DNA from: Methylocystis sp.
Lineage (GTDB): Bacteria > Pseudomonadota > Alphaproteobacteria > Rhizobiales > Beijerinckiaceae
Reading direction: 5' to 3'
NCBI RefSeq assembly: GCF_021731785.1
Contig: NZ_JAKFWS010000044.1
Coordinates: 1 to 58,498 of the forward strand
DNA length: 58,498 bases
Shown: piece by piece, positions 25,677 through 33,752 of the stretch
How the letters are laid out: each line of letters starts with the position of its first letter
Numbering within the stretch: position 1 is the first letter of the stretch
Made by a program: the position numbers and the translations under genes
The notes under the pieces: generated by a model
Seen by the model: the letters and a program-made list of their open reading frames with translations, nothing else
Database searches by the model: none
Told to the model about the DNA's origin: nothing

Positions 25677-26120
25677 ATGACCCAAGCATCTCCGCCATTT
25701 GCGCAGGTCGCCCACGCCATGCCGGGCCGCGCGCGGCTGCGGATCGCCGACCGTCGTGGCGACGACGCTTACTTCGCGGCGGTCGCCAAGGCCCTTTCGG
25801 CGATCACCGGCGTTCGCGCCGTCGACGTGGCGCCGATGACGGGCAGCGTTCTCATTCAGCACAGCGGTCCTTTGGCGCGCATCGGGGTCGCCGCGCAGGA
25901 GGCGCAGCTTTTTGTCGTCGGCGAAGCGACTATGGCGCCGCGCGAGGCGCCGCAAGTCTCCATCGACCCGAAGATCGTCGCAGCGTTGGCGCTCTTGGCT
26001 GCGGCGCTTTGGCAAATGTCGAGGGAGCGCTTCTTGCCGCCGGCGATCACTCTGCTTTGGTACGCCGGCCGCCTCGGCGGCGTATGGTCGCTCGACGGCG
26101 ACGCCGATAGCGGCGAGTAG
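25677..26120 (+). CDS. HMA_2-like domain protein
   Basis: 147 residues. The first 80 residues form a ferredoxin-like beta-alpha-beta domain (HAMPGRARLRI, then YFAAVAKALSAITGVRAVDV and GSVLIQH) as in heavy-metal-associated domains but without the CxxC metal site; this is the HMA_2 type. A membrane helix follows (about residues 100-118). A related domain begins the P-type ATPase encoded at 27295-30324 (RVRIRHMSLRG...HLPGVLQVRASEWTGS). A docking or regulatory role with that ATPase is plausible. It converges on the metK-like gene, 3 bp apart. Confidence 0.7.
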   Translation: MTQASPPFAQVAHAMPGRARLRIADRRGDDAYFAAVAKALSAITGVRAVDVAPMTGSVLIQHSGPLARIGVAAQEAQLFVVGEATMAPREAPQVSIDPKIVAALALLAAALWQMSRERFLPPAITLLWYAGRLGGVWSLDGDADSGE

Positions 26121-26123
26121 GGC

Positions 26124-27305
26124 CTAACCCTTCAGCGCATCCACGATGTCGGTCGCTTCCCAGGGGAGATCGAGATCGGTCCGGCCGAAATGTCCATAGG
26201 TCGCGAGCGGCAGATAAAAGCCTTTCGCGCCGGCTGTTTGCGGCGCCGTGCGCAAGCCAAAGCGGCGGACGATCGCAGCAGGACGGAAATCAAGAAGCGC
26301 TGCGAGCCTTCTGGCGAGCTTGTCATCAGCGAGACGGCCGGAGCCGAAGGTCTCAACCGAGAGACTGAGCGGCTCCGCCTGCCCCGCCGCGTAAGCCAAA
26401 TGAACCTCGCAGCGCTCGGCGAGGCCTGCCGCGATGATGTTCTTGGCCGCATGGCGAGCGGCGTAAGCGCCGGCGCGTTCGATGCGCGAAGGATCCTTGC
26501 CTGAAAGCGCGGAGCCGCTCTGGCGCGCGATCTCGCCATAGGTATCGATTCCGTTTTTGCGCCCGGTCAGGCCCGCGTGACGCGCCGGCCCGCCAATGTC
26601 GAAGGGTTCCCCTGCATTGACGTGAACGCTGGTCTGAGGGTCGGGCCTCATCTCGCCGACCGAGAGCGCATCGAGCGCGATCGCGCGCAATCGTTCGAAC
26701 TTGTCGTCGTCCAGCGCCGCGCCGTCGAAGGCGACCGTGAGCGACACGCCGTGAATGCGCGTCGGTCGACCGCCACAAAACTCGACGGACACTTGTGTCT
26801 TGGCGTCGGGCGACAGTGACGCAAATCCGTCGCGGCGCGCGGCGTCAAGCGCGCGCGCGATCCTATGCGCGAGGCTGATCGGTGCCGGCATGAATTCGGG
26901 CGTATCGCGGCAGCCGTAGCCGAAAACATTGGCTTGCTCATGCGCGACGCGCCTACCGATCGCCTCGTCGTCGGCGAGGTCCGAGAGCGGTGGCTCGCGC
27001 GCGTCGAGCGGCAATTCGACGAAGCTCGTGAGAATCGAGCAATTGCGTGCGTCAAAGCTCCCCGCGGCATAGCCGGCGTCTTGCATCACCGTGCGCGCGA
27101 GCGCCGGCAAATCGACGAGCGCATCGGCGGCGTAGCGCGCGGCGAGAAAGACGACGCCTGTCGCCAGGGCGCACTCCACGGTCGCACGGGCGCGCTCGTC
27201 TTCGCGCAGCAGCGCGTCAATGGCCGCGTCGCTGATCTGATCGCAGAGCTTGTCAGGATGCCCCCGCGTCACCGACTCCGACGTGAAGATCATGTCAGGA
27301 GACAT
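26124..27305 (-). CDS. Divergent S-adenosylmethionine synthetase (MetK paralogue)
   Basis: 393 residues from the ATG at 27305. MetK landmarks are SESVTRGHPDKLCDQISDA at the start, GKDPSRIERAGAYAARHAAKNI, and YGHFGR near the end, so the fold is clear. However the ATP/methionine loop GAGDQG is replaced by AHEQAN, and the GDCGLTGRK motif reads RHAGLTGRK. The protein may have altered substrate or activity, and a canonical metK should exist elsewhere. The start overlaps the end of the P-type ATPase gene, so the two form an operon. Function in an ion-transport setting is unexplained. Confidence 0.85.
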   Translation of the reverse strand: MSPDMIFTSESVTRGHPDKLCDQISDAAIDALLREDERARATVECALATGVVFLAARYAADALVDLPALARTVMQDAGYAAGSFDARNCSILTSFVELPLDAREPPLSDLADDEAIGRRVAHEQANVFGYGCRDTPEFMPAPISLAHRIARALDAARRDGFASLSPDAKTQVSVEFCGGRPTRIHGVSLTVAFDGAALDDDKFERLRAIALDALSVGEMRPDPQTSVHVNAGEPFDIGGPARHAGLTGRKNGIDTYGEIARQSGSALSGKDPSRIERAGAYAARHAAKNIIAAGLAERCEVHLAYAAGQAEPLSLSVETFGSGRLADDKLARRLAALLDFRPAAIVRRFGLRTAPQTAGAKGFYLPLATYGHFGRTDLDLPWEATDIVDALKG

Positions 27306-30300
27306 GGCTTTCTCCATTGGCGCGCGGCGGCGCTTCGCGATCCGCAACTCTACCGATGATATCGTTGGCGAGCGAACTGCCGAGGGCTATTGCGCCGATC
27401 CGCCATAGATCGCCGGCGCCGAGCGGCGACAGGCCCAAAAGGCGCCGGGTAATTGGAAAGAGCTGCACGCCAAGCTGTAACAGCAGGGTGGCGCCGACGC
27501 CGCCGTAAAGCATTGCATTCGGCGGCCTGCCGAACTCAAAGCTCAATCCCCGTCGCTCGGATCGACAGGACAGGCTATGGAGCAACTGGCCGCACGTAAT
27601 GCCGTGAAAGGTGACGGTGCTGGCGCGCGCCCCGCCGGCCGCGCCGCCGAGACTGAAATACCCCAAGAGCGCGGCGCCGCCCATGACCGATCCCTCGCGA
27701 AGGATTCGCCGGAAATCGGAGGCGCCGAGAATCGGCGCTTTCGGATCATGCGGCGGCTTGTCGAGCACATCGGGCTCCGGCGGCTCGACTCCAAGCGCGA
27801 TCGCCGGCAGCGCGTCGGTCGCGAGATTGAGCCAAAGCAATTGCATCGGCGTCAGCGGCTCGCCGCCGACAAGCGCCGCGCCGAACATGGCGATGGTCTC
27901 GGACGCGTTGGTCGAGACGAGATAACGCAGCACCTTGCGGATATTGGCGTAAGTGGCGCGGCCGAGCCTTATCGCCTCGACAATGCCGTCCATGTCGTCG
28001 GAAGCGAGCACGATATCGGCGACCTGACGGGCGACGTCGGCGCCTTCTCCGCCCATCGCGATGCCGACGTTCGCGGCTCGCAAGGCCGGACCGTCATTGA
28101 TCCCGTCGCCGGTCATCGCAACAATGTGGCCATGCGCTTGCAGCGCCTTGACGATGTTGAGCTTGTCGACGGGGCTGACGCGCGCGAACACATGCGGCTG
28201 TCGCGCCAGCGCTTCGAGCGTTTCGGGCTGCATTTTCGCCATCTGGCCGGCTTCGAGCACGCGCAGTTCGCCGCCGTCATTAAGATCAAGCCGCCGCGCG
28301 ATCGCGAAGGCCGTCGCGCTCTGATCGCCGGTGATCATCACCGTGCGCACGCCGGCACGATGGAGCTGTTTGAGCGCCGGAGCGACGCTGGCTCGAATAG
28401 GATTCGCCATACCGGCGAGACCGAGCCATGTGAGACCCCGCTCGTCGCGGGGATCGCCGCCGGCCTCGTCGACCGCGACGCCGAGGACGCGCAGCGCGTC
28501 TCCGGCCATGCGCTCATTGGCCTTGAGAATGACTCTGCGCGCCGCATCGTCGAGCAGCGCGACGCCATCGGCGGTCCTGCGCGCGGCACAGCGCGCGAGC
28601 ACCTCGACCGGATCGCCTTTGACGCAAAGAATGCGCGCGCCGTCAACCGCTTCGTGCAGCGTGCTCATGCGCTTGCGGCCTTCGCCGCGGGCCACACATG
28701 TCACAACAGACGCCGATCGGCGCAGAGCGACGGGATCGACTCCCATCGCCACCCCGGCTTCGATCAGCGCGGTTTCGGTCGGCGTGCCGTCGATTTCCCA
28801 ACTGCTCGCTGCGGGACTTACGCCGGCGTCGCTGCAGAGCGTCGCCACTTCAAACATGCGTCGTGCAATGGCGATCGTTTCGGCGGCCGCATCGGCGCCG
28901 TCGCGCAAGAGGCGGCCGCGTCGCAACTCGAAGGCGGCGCCATCGGTGTGAACGCTGACCGTCGCCATGCGATTTTCGGTCAGGGTTCCAGTCTTGTCGA
29001 GCCCGATCGCTTCGATCGCCCCAAGCGTCTCCACGGCGTCAATTTTGCGCACCAGCACCTTGCGTTTGCGCATGTCCTGCACGCCCAAGGCAAGCGTGGT
29101 TGTCGCGACTGCAGGCAGCCCCTCGGGAATGGCGGCCACTGCAAGTGAGACCGCGCTGCGCAAGGTAGGGAGAAGTCCGTGGCCGCGTAGGAGGCCGAGA
29201 CCGAAAACGCTCGCGCAGATTAGGCCGTTGACGATGACGAGTTCGCGCTCAACTTCGCCAAGTTCGCGCTGTATGGGAGTCTCCGGCGGCCTCAGCCCGC
29301 CAAGCAATTGCTGCACGCGGCCGATCTCCGTATGCGCGCCGACGGCAGTGACAATGGCCAGGCCGGATCCGCCGGTCACCGCCGTGCCGCGAAACACCAT
29401 ATTGCGACGATCCGAAACTCCCGTATCAGGCGACAAAACGAGTTTTGCGTCTTTGGGCGCCGGTTGAGCCTCGCCGGTGAGCGGCGATTCGTTCACCGTC
29501 AGATCGTCGCTGGCGATCAGGCGCGCATCGGCCGGAACGAACGCGCCGCGCTCGATCAGCAAGACGTCGCCCGGCGCGAGATCGCGCGAATCGATCCTCA
29601 CGCGCGCGCCGTCTCGGATGACGGCGGCGTCCGACGGCTCCTCGCCGGCAAGGCCCAAAATTGCGCGATCCGCCTGGCGCTCGGTGGCCGTGGCGATGCT
29701 GGCGTTGACGAGCACCACGGCGGCAATCATCACCGCATCGGCGACGCCGCCTGTCGCCAGCGACACCGCCGCCGACGCAGCGAGCAAAGCGACGGGCAGG
29801 CTGGAAATCTGCTCGGCGAAAATGCTCGCCGCCGAGCGCGGCTCCTCGCGGCGCAGCTCGTTGCGCCCCCACCTCTCCAATCTTGCGGCCGCTTCCTCTG
29901 TCGATAGCCCTCGAGCGACATCCGTTTCCAATCGCGCCGCGAGCGTCGCAATCGTCTCGGCATGAGCGGCGCGCTCCGGGGGTTGCGAGCCGTCCGCGTT
30001 GCGCGCGGGCGCGTCAGCGATCGCCGCTTCAAGCGCCTGCATCAGCCGCGCGGTAGTCATCGGCGGCTCAAATGCGACGAGCGTCGAGCCGGTCCATTCG
30101 CTGGCGCGAACCTGGAGGACGCCGGGAAGATGGCGAAATCGCTCCTCCACCGCCCGCGCCAGCGGCCCGCGGCCGCGCAAGCTCATGTGGCGAATGCGCA
30201 CGCGGCCGGCGCAAGCATCGTGAATAAGCTCGGCGCCGGGTTGCGCGCGCGCCTCGACGCCGAAGCGACGCGAATTTATGGGAGCGATATCTGCGTCCGT

Positions 30301-30324
30301 CTCGGCAAGGATCATCGAGCACAT
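27295..30324 (-). CDS. P-type cation-transporting ATPase, P2A-like
   Basis: 1009 residues. An N-terminal HMA_2-like domain (about residues 40-115) precedes the cation ATPase N-domain, the actuator motif NESPLTGEA, the membrane motif PEGLPAVATTTLALG, the phosphorylation site DKTGTLTEN, and the hinge MTGDGINDGPALRAANVGIAMG. PEGLP places it with Ca2+/Mn2+-type P2 pumps rather than heavy-metal P1B pumps, though it has an HMA-like domain. C-terminal helices are complete. It pumps a cation out of the cytoplasm at the cost of ATP; the ion is not known. An ATG at 30315 is an alternative start. Confidence 0.9.
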   Translation of the reverse strand: MCSMILAETDADIAPINSRRFGVEARAQPGAELIHDACAGRVRIRHMSLRGRGPLARAVEERFRHLPGVLQVRASEWTGSTLVAFEPPMTTARLMQALEAAIADAPARNADGSQPPERAAHAETIATLAARLETDVARGLSTEEAAARLERWGRNELRREEPRSAASIFAEQISSLPVALLAASAAVSLATGGVADAVMIAAVVLVNASIATATERQADRAILGLAGEEPSDAAVIRDGARVRIDSRDLAPGDVLLIERGAFVPADARLIASDDLTVNESPLTGEAQPAPKDAKLVLSPDTGVSDRRNMVFRGTAVTGGSGLAIVTAVGAHTEIGRVQQLLGGLRPPETPIQRELGEVERELVIVNGLICASVFGLGLLRGHGLLPTLRSAVSLAVAAIPEGLPAVATTTLALGVQDMRKRKVLVRKIDAVETLGAIEAIGLDKTGTLTENRMATVSVHTDGAAFELRRGRLLRDGADAAAETIAIARRMFEVATLCSDAGVSPAASSWEIDGTPTETALIEAGVAMGVDPVALRRSASVVTCVARGEGRKRMSTLHEAVDGARILCVKGDPVEVLARCAARRTADGVALLDDAARRVILKANERMAGDALRVLGVAVDEAGGDPRDERGLTWLGLAGMANPIRASVAPALKQLHRAGVRTVMITGDQSATAFAIARRLDLNDGGELRVLEAGQMAKMQPETLEALARQPHVFARVSPVDKLNIVKALQAHGHIVAMTGDGINDGPALRAANVGIAMGGEGADVARQVADIVLASDDMDGIVEAIRLGRATYANIRKVLRYLVSTNASETIAMFGAALVGGEPLTPMQLLWLNLATDALPAIALGVEPPEPDVLDKPPHDPKAPILGASDFRRILREGSVMGGAALLGYFSLGGAAGGARASTVTFHGITCGQLLHSLSCRSERRGLSFEFGRPPNAMLYGGVGATLLLQLGVQLFPITRRLLGLSPLGAGDLWRIGAIALGSSLANDIIGRVADREAPPRANGESHVS

Positions 30325-30871
30325 TGTCTGGCGCGCATCGAAGCCCGCATTTTGCGACCGTTCGATGACATCGGTGCGTTGCGGAATCGGTCAGCGCGAG
30401 AACAGCGCGGCGCCCGGCGATATTTCATTGTCACCATAATAGCGCGAAGGACAGGCGCAACTGGCGAGACCCCCGTGCCATGCAAAAGAGGCGCGTTAAA
30501 GCGCGCGCCGCCGCGTCGATCGCGACGCATGGCGCCGGATTTTCGCAGTGCACATTGACGGCGTTCGGGCGGAACCTTAACGAGCCGGTGGGCGTTTCCC
30601 GGTGAGCAGCGCGCCTGTCATGCGCATATCGCGACTCGCTAGGCAAGGCGAGATCCCATCCTTCCATGCGCCGCCGCTGTGCCCGACAGCTTGAAGACAG
30701 CGGCATCGTCAAGAAAATCAAGCAGACTCGTCTCGGCAATCGGCTCGAAAGCGCGTATTTTTCCGCAGCCCCTTCCTCTATGACCCGACCAAGTCGCGAA
30801 TTGTGAAACATGTCTAGAAGCGCTGAAGCGACGCCCATGCCGAATAATCCGACCGAATTTCTAATCTGGAC
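30325..30871. other. Intergenic region between divergent ATPase and cytochrome genes
   Basis: 547 bp with no supported gene; open frames here on the minus strand are continuations of shadows of the cytochrome gene. The region must hold the promoters for the P-type ATPase (minus) and the dihaem cytochrome (plus). No repeat, tRNA or clear promoter was identified by eye. Confidence 0.5.
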
Positions 30872-32686
30872 ATGGCGACGTCTGTGATGCGCGCCTTCTC
30901 GCGCATTTCGCTCGCTGCGTGCGTGACGTTGGCGATGCGCGCCTGTTTGGACGCGCCGGCTTTGGCGCAGGCGACGCTCTCCGACGGCGAGTGGCGCGCA
31001 GAACAGGCAAAGCGGCTGAAGGCGCTCGATGTCTATATCAGCCGGAAGCCGATCGCCTACCGGTGGTTTGCGGATTTTCCGTTTGGCCGGCAGGACGGCG
31101 CGCCCTTCATCATCTTGAAGCTTTTGCCGAAGCTCGCGCCGGAGGAATGGGGAAGCGAGAACAATTTTCTCGATGTCGCCGGCTTCTTCGTCGACGAACG
31201 CGACCCGACCTACCCGATCGCGCGCGGCTTCGGCTGGACTGGATTGGCGCGCGAGGATCCAAACAGCGGCGTCGATTACGCGACGATGAGTTGCGGCGCG
31301 TGCCACATCGGCCGCGTGCGCCTCGACGACCTCAGTCTTCGCTATCTCGACGGCGGCGTGAACGCGCAGCTCAATCTCGCTCAGTATCGCATCAGAGTGA
31401 TAAACACGATCAAGAAGATCACCGCCGGGGCCGCGACGCTCGAGGAAAAGGTCGAACGCGCGACGCAGTCGATCGTCTCGACGCTCGACAAAGTCCATGC
31501 TCAAGACAGGAACTTCTTCTACAAGAATTATACATTCGCCGGCCGCCGGTTCGACGCCGCCTATGAAGCGCGGCAAATCGAACTCTTCAAACAGGACGCC
31601 GCCGCAATCGTCGGCAAATACCTTGCCCGGGCCGGACTCGAATTCTTCTCGCTGCTCGATCTGATCTACAAGAACTACAGAGGCTTCGAGGAGCAGATGA
31701 CGCAGGGCTTCGGCGGCATGGCCGATGCGACCGGCGTCAGCGCATCGATGGCTTACGCCACCGCCGAAGCGCGCGGCGAAATTCCCGATCCGAAGACAGA
31801 TCTGCCGCCGACGCCAGGCATCGCCGACTTCATGGCCGTTTGGGAGCAGGGCAAGCGCCTGCCGCGCTGGTCGGCGGATCATACGCAGCTGGTCGACGGC
31901 GGCGGACAATGGAACGGCGACATACCTATTCCGATTTTCCGTAACCTCGCCGCTGAACTGACGCTAGAGTTCGGACCCGACATCGACCTTCGCGTCGCCG
32001 CCTTCAGCGAGGATTTGCTGCGCGATCTGCCGGCGGCGGTCTATCCCTTTCCCGTCGATCTCACGCTCGCAAAGAAAGGCGCGGCGCTCTTTGATGAGAA
32101 TTGCGCGCCGTGCCACCGACCGCATAACGGCAAGGTCTATGATTTGGGCGCGGATCTCGGCCGGGCGCGCGCCGTCAGCGAAACGATTGCGAAAAAAGCC
32201 CGCGAGAACTTTGCAAAAATTTGTCCGCCGACCAAGGTGATCGAGATGCCGCCCTCGGGCGCTCGCATCGCGCCCTGCGCGAAATTTGACGGCGTGTCGC
32301 TCGAGAACCGCGCCGACCTCTCAATGGCCGATCCCAATAAGCATGAAGGCTATAATGCGCTTCCGCTCGGCGGCGTCTGGGCGCAAGCGCCCTATCTGCA
32401 CAATGGCTCGGTGCCGACGCTGTATCATCTTCTCGTTCCGCGCGAGCGCCCGGCGGTGTTCGTGAAAGGCCGACTCGACTACGACAAGAAGCTCGTCGGC
32501 TTCTCCTGGCAGCCGGCGCAGACGCTCTCGCGCGAGGGCTATCGTTTCGACACGACCTCCTTTCCGGCGCTCTCCAACAAGGGCCACGACAAGGATGTCG
32601 TCGAGGATGGCAAGACGCTGAAGCTCGATTGGTCGAACGACGTCGCCGGCGCCATGGCGATCGTCGAATATTTGAAGACGAAGTGA
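30872..32686 (+). CDS. RoxA-like dihaem c-type cytochrome
   Basis: 604 residues with a signal peptide (cleavage near ALAQA, about residue 33), so periplasmic. Two haem c sites are visible: CGACH at residues 141-145 and CAPCH at about 411-415. The late block LGGVWAQAPYLHNGSVPTLYHLL is typical of the RoxA/cytochrome c peroxidase-like superfamily. Known RoxA proteins are dioxygenases that cleave polyisoprene; most relatives are uncharacterised, so a substrate cannot be named. It stands alone, with divergent ATPase gene upstream and palindromic repeats downstream. Confidence 0.85.
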   Translation: MATSVMRAFSRISLAACVTLAMRACLDAPALAQATLSDGEWRAEQAKRLKALDVYISRKPIAYRWFADFPFGRQDGAPFIILKLLPKLAPEEWGSENNFLDVAGFFVDERDPTYPIARGFGWTGLAREDPNSGVDYATMSCGACHIGRVRLDDLSLRYLDGGVNAQLNLAQYRIRVINTIKKITAGAATLEEKVERATQSIVSTLDKVHAQDRNFFYKNYTFAGRRFDAAYEARQIELFKQDAAAIVGKYLARAGLEFFSLLDLIYKNYRGFEEQMTQGFGGMADATGVSASMAYATAEARGEIPDPKTDLPPTPGIADFMAVWEQGKRLPRWSADHTQLVDGGGQWNGDIPIPIFRNLAAELTLEFGPDIDLRVAAFSEDLLRDLPAAVYPFPVDLTLAKKGAALFDENCAPCHRPHNGKVYDLGADLGRARAVSETIAKKARENFAKICPPTKVIEMPPSGARIAPCAKFDGVSLENRADLSMADPNKHEGYNALPLGGVWAQAPYLHNGSVPTLYHLLVPRERPAVFVKGRLDYDKKLVGFSWQPAQTLSREGYRFDTTSFPALSNKGHDKDVVEDGKTLKLDWSNDVAGAMAIVEYLKTK

Positions 32687-32731
32687 GCGGCGGCGAGCGG
32701 GGCGCCCTCCTAGCATGAACCACCATCCCCC

Positions 32732-32859
32732 CTCGCCCTCATGCTGAGGAGCGCCTGAAAGGCGCGTCTCGAAGCACGAGGGCGAGTTTTCAAAAGACAG
32801 CCCATGAAGGTTTCCTCGTCCTTCGAGACGCCCGCTACGCGGGCTCCTCAGGATGAGGA
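32732..32859. repeat. Pair of inverted REP-like palindromic repeats
   Basis: Two related palindromes in opposite orientation. The left (32732-32786) has arms CTCGCCCTC/GAGGGCGAG and an inner stem GCGCCT/AGGCGC; the right (32813-32859) has arms TCCTC/GAGGA and an inner stem CCCGC/GCGGG. The blocks TGAGGAGC and GCGTCTCGAAG are shared once one copy is reverse-complemented. Stems change while pairing is kept. This is the typical extragenic palindrome of alphaproteobacteria; the location after the cytochrome gene could also help end its transcript. Confidence 0.75.
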
Positions 32860-32932
32860 AACCGGCGCCTTACCGACACGCCCTTCCGTCTCTCGCCCCC
32901 GCTTGACTCTCCCGCATCGGGAGTCATTATAA

Positions 32933-32947
32933 GAACATAACAGGAAC
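32933..32947 (+). promoter_or_regulatory. LexA (SOS) box upstream of imuA
   Basis: GAAC-ATAACAG-GAAC is a perfect direct repeat with 7 nt spacing, the reverse complement of GTTC-N7-GTTC, the LexA operator of alphaproteobacteria. It lies 8 nt before the imuA ATG and overlaps its AGGAA ribosome binding sequence, as expected for LexA repression of the imuA-imuB-dnaE2 operon. Confidence 0.85.
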
Positions 32948-32954
32948 ATATGAG

Positions 32955-33752
32955 ATGACCCAGCCGCTGGCGTCGCTGCGCAAAAGCCTGGCTTGCGCCC
33001 ATCCGGCCGCAGCTTGCGAGACGATCGCGCTCGGCGCGCCCGCCCTCGATCGGCGGCTTGGCGGCGGGATTCTTCGCGCGGCGCTGCATGAGGCCTATGC
33101 CGCGACCGCCGCCGACGCCTCGGCGGCGACGGGCTTCGCCCTGGCGCTCGCCAGGCGCGCAATGGCCAGCGCAGAAAAGCCGCTGCTCTGGGCCCGGCAG
33201 GAGGCGCTGATCGCCGAATCCGGCGCGCCCTATCCGCCGGGCCTCGCCGACATCGGCCTCAACCCCGCCGCCGTCGCCTTCATTCGCGTGCGCGACGCCA
33301 AAGAGGCGCTGCAGGCGGGCGCCGAGGCCGGGCGCTACGCCGCCGTCGGCGCGACGCTGATCGAACTCTTCGGCGAAGCGCGCGCCTATGACCTCACCGC
33401 AAGCCGTCGTCTGGCTCTGGCCGCCGCAGCCGCCGGAGCGCCGATTTTCATCGCCCGCGTCAGCGCCTCTCCTGCGCCAAGCGCCGCCGCAAGCCGCTGG
33501 CTTGTGCGCGCCGCGCCTTCCCGCGCGCTTGCGGCGAATGCGCCGGGATCTTCGGTTTTCGCGATTTTTCTGCTGCGCCAGCGCGGCGGCGCGGCGGGGC
33601 ATGCGTGGCGTGTGGAGTGGAACCGTGACCGTGGCGCCTTCGAAGACAGAACATTCGACGCACCGTCGCTATCTCGCCCTGTGGTTTCCCTTCCTGTCGG
33701 CGGAGCGCCTGACGAAGTCGCGCCGCAGACAGCCGGACGCAAATTCGGATGA
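32955..33752 (+). CDS. imuA: ImuA, SOS mutasome accessory protein
   Basis: 265 residues of the ImuA (RecA-related) family: RRLGGGILRAALHEAYA at the N-terminus replaces a functional Walker A site, and the region SVFAIFLLRQRGG followed by AWRVEWNRDRGAFE near the C-terminus is typical. ImuA works with ImuB and DnaE2 in damage-induced mutagenic translesion synthesis. The ATG at 32955 follows the LexA box; an ATG at 32950 gives only two codons. Its 3' end overlaps imuB by about 150 nt in another frame. Confidence 0.9.
   Translation: MTQPLASLRKSLACAHPAAACETIALGAPALDRRLGGGILRAALHEAYAATAADASAATGFALALARRAMASAEKPLLWARQEALIAESGAPYPPGLADIGLNPAAVAFIRVRDAKEALQAGAEAGRYAAVGATLIELFGEARAYDLTASRRLALAAAAAGAPIFIARVSASPAPSAAASRWLVRAAPSRALAANAPGSSVFAIFLLRQRGGAAGHAWRVEWNRDRGAFEDRTFDAPSLSRPVVSLPVGGAPDEVAPQTAGRKFG

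Noticed and set aside
27577-29148. 523-codon plus-strand frame opposite the P-type ATPase
   Set aside because: All P-type ATPase motifs are on the minus strand.
30431-31909. 492-codon minus-strand frame opposite the RoxA-like cytochrome
   Set aside because: The plus strand encodes a signal peptide and two haem motifs, so the minus frame is an antisense shadow.
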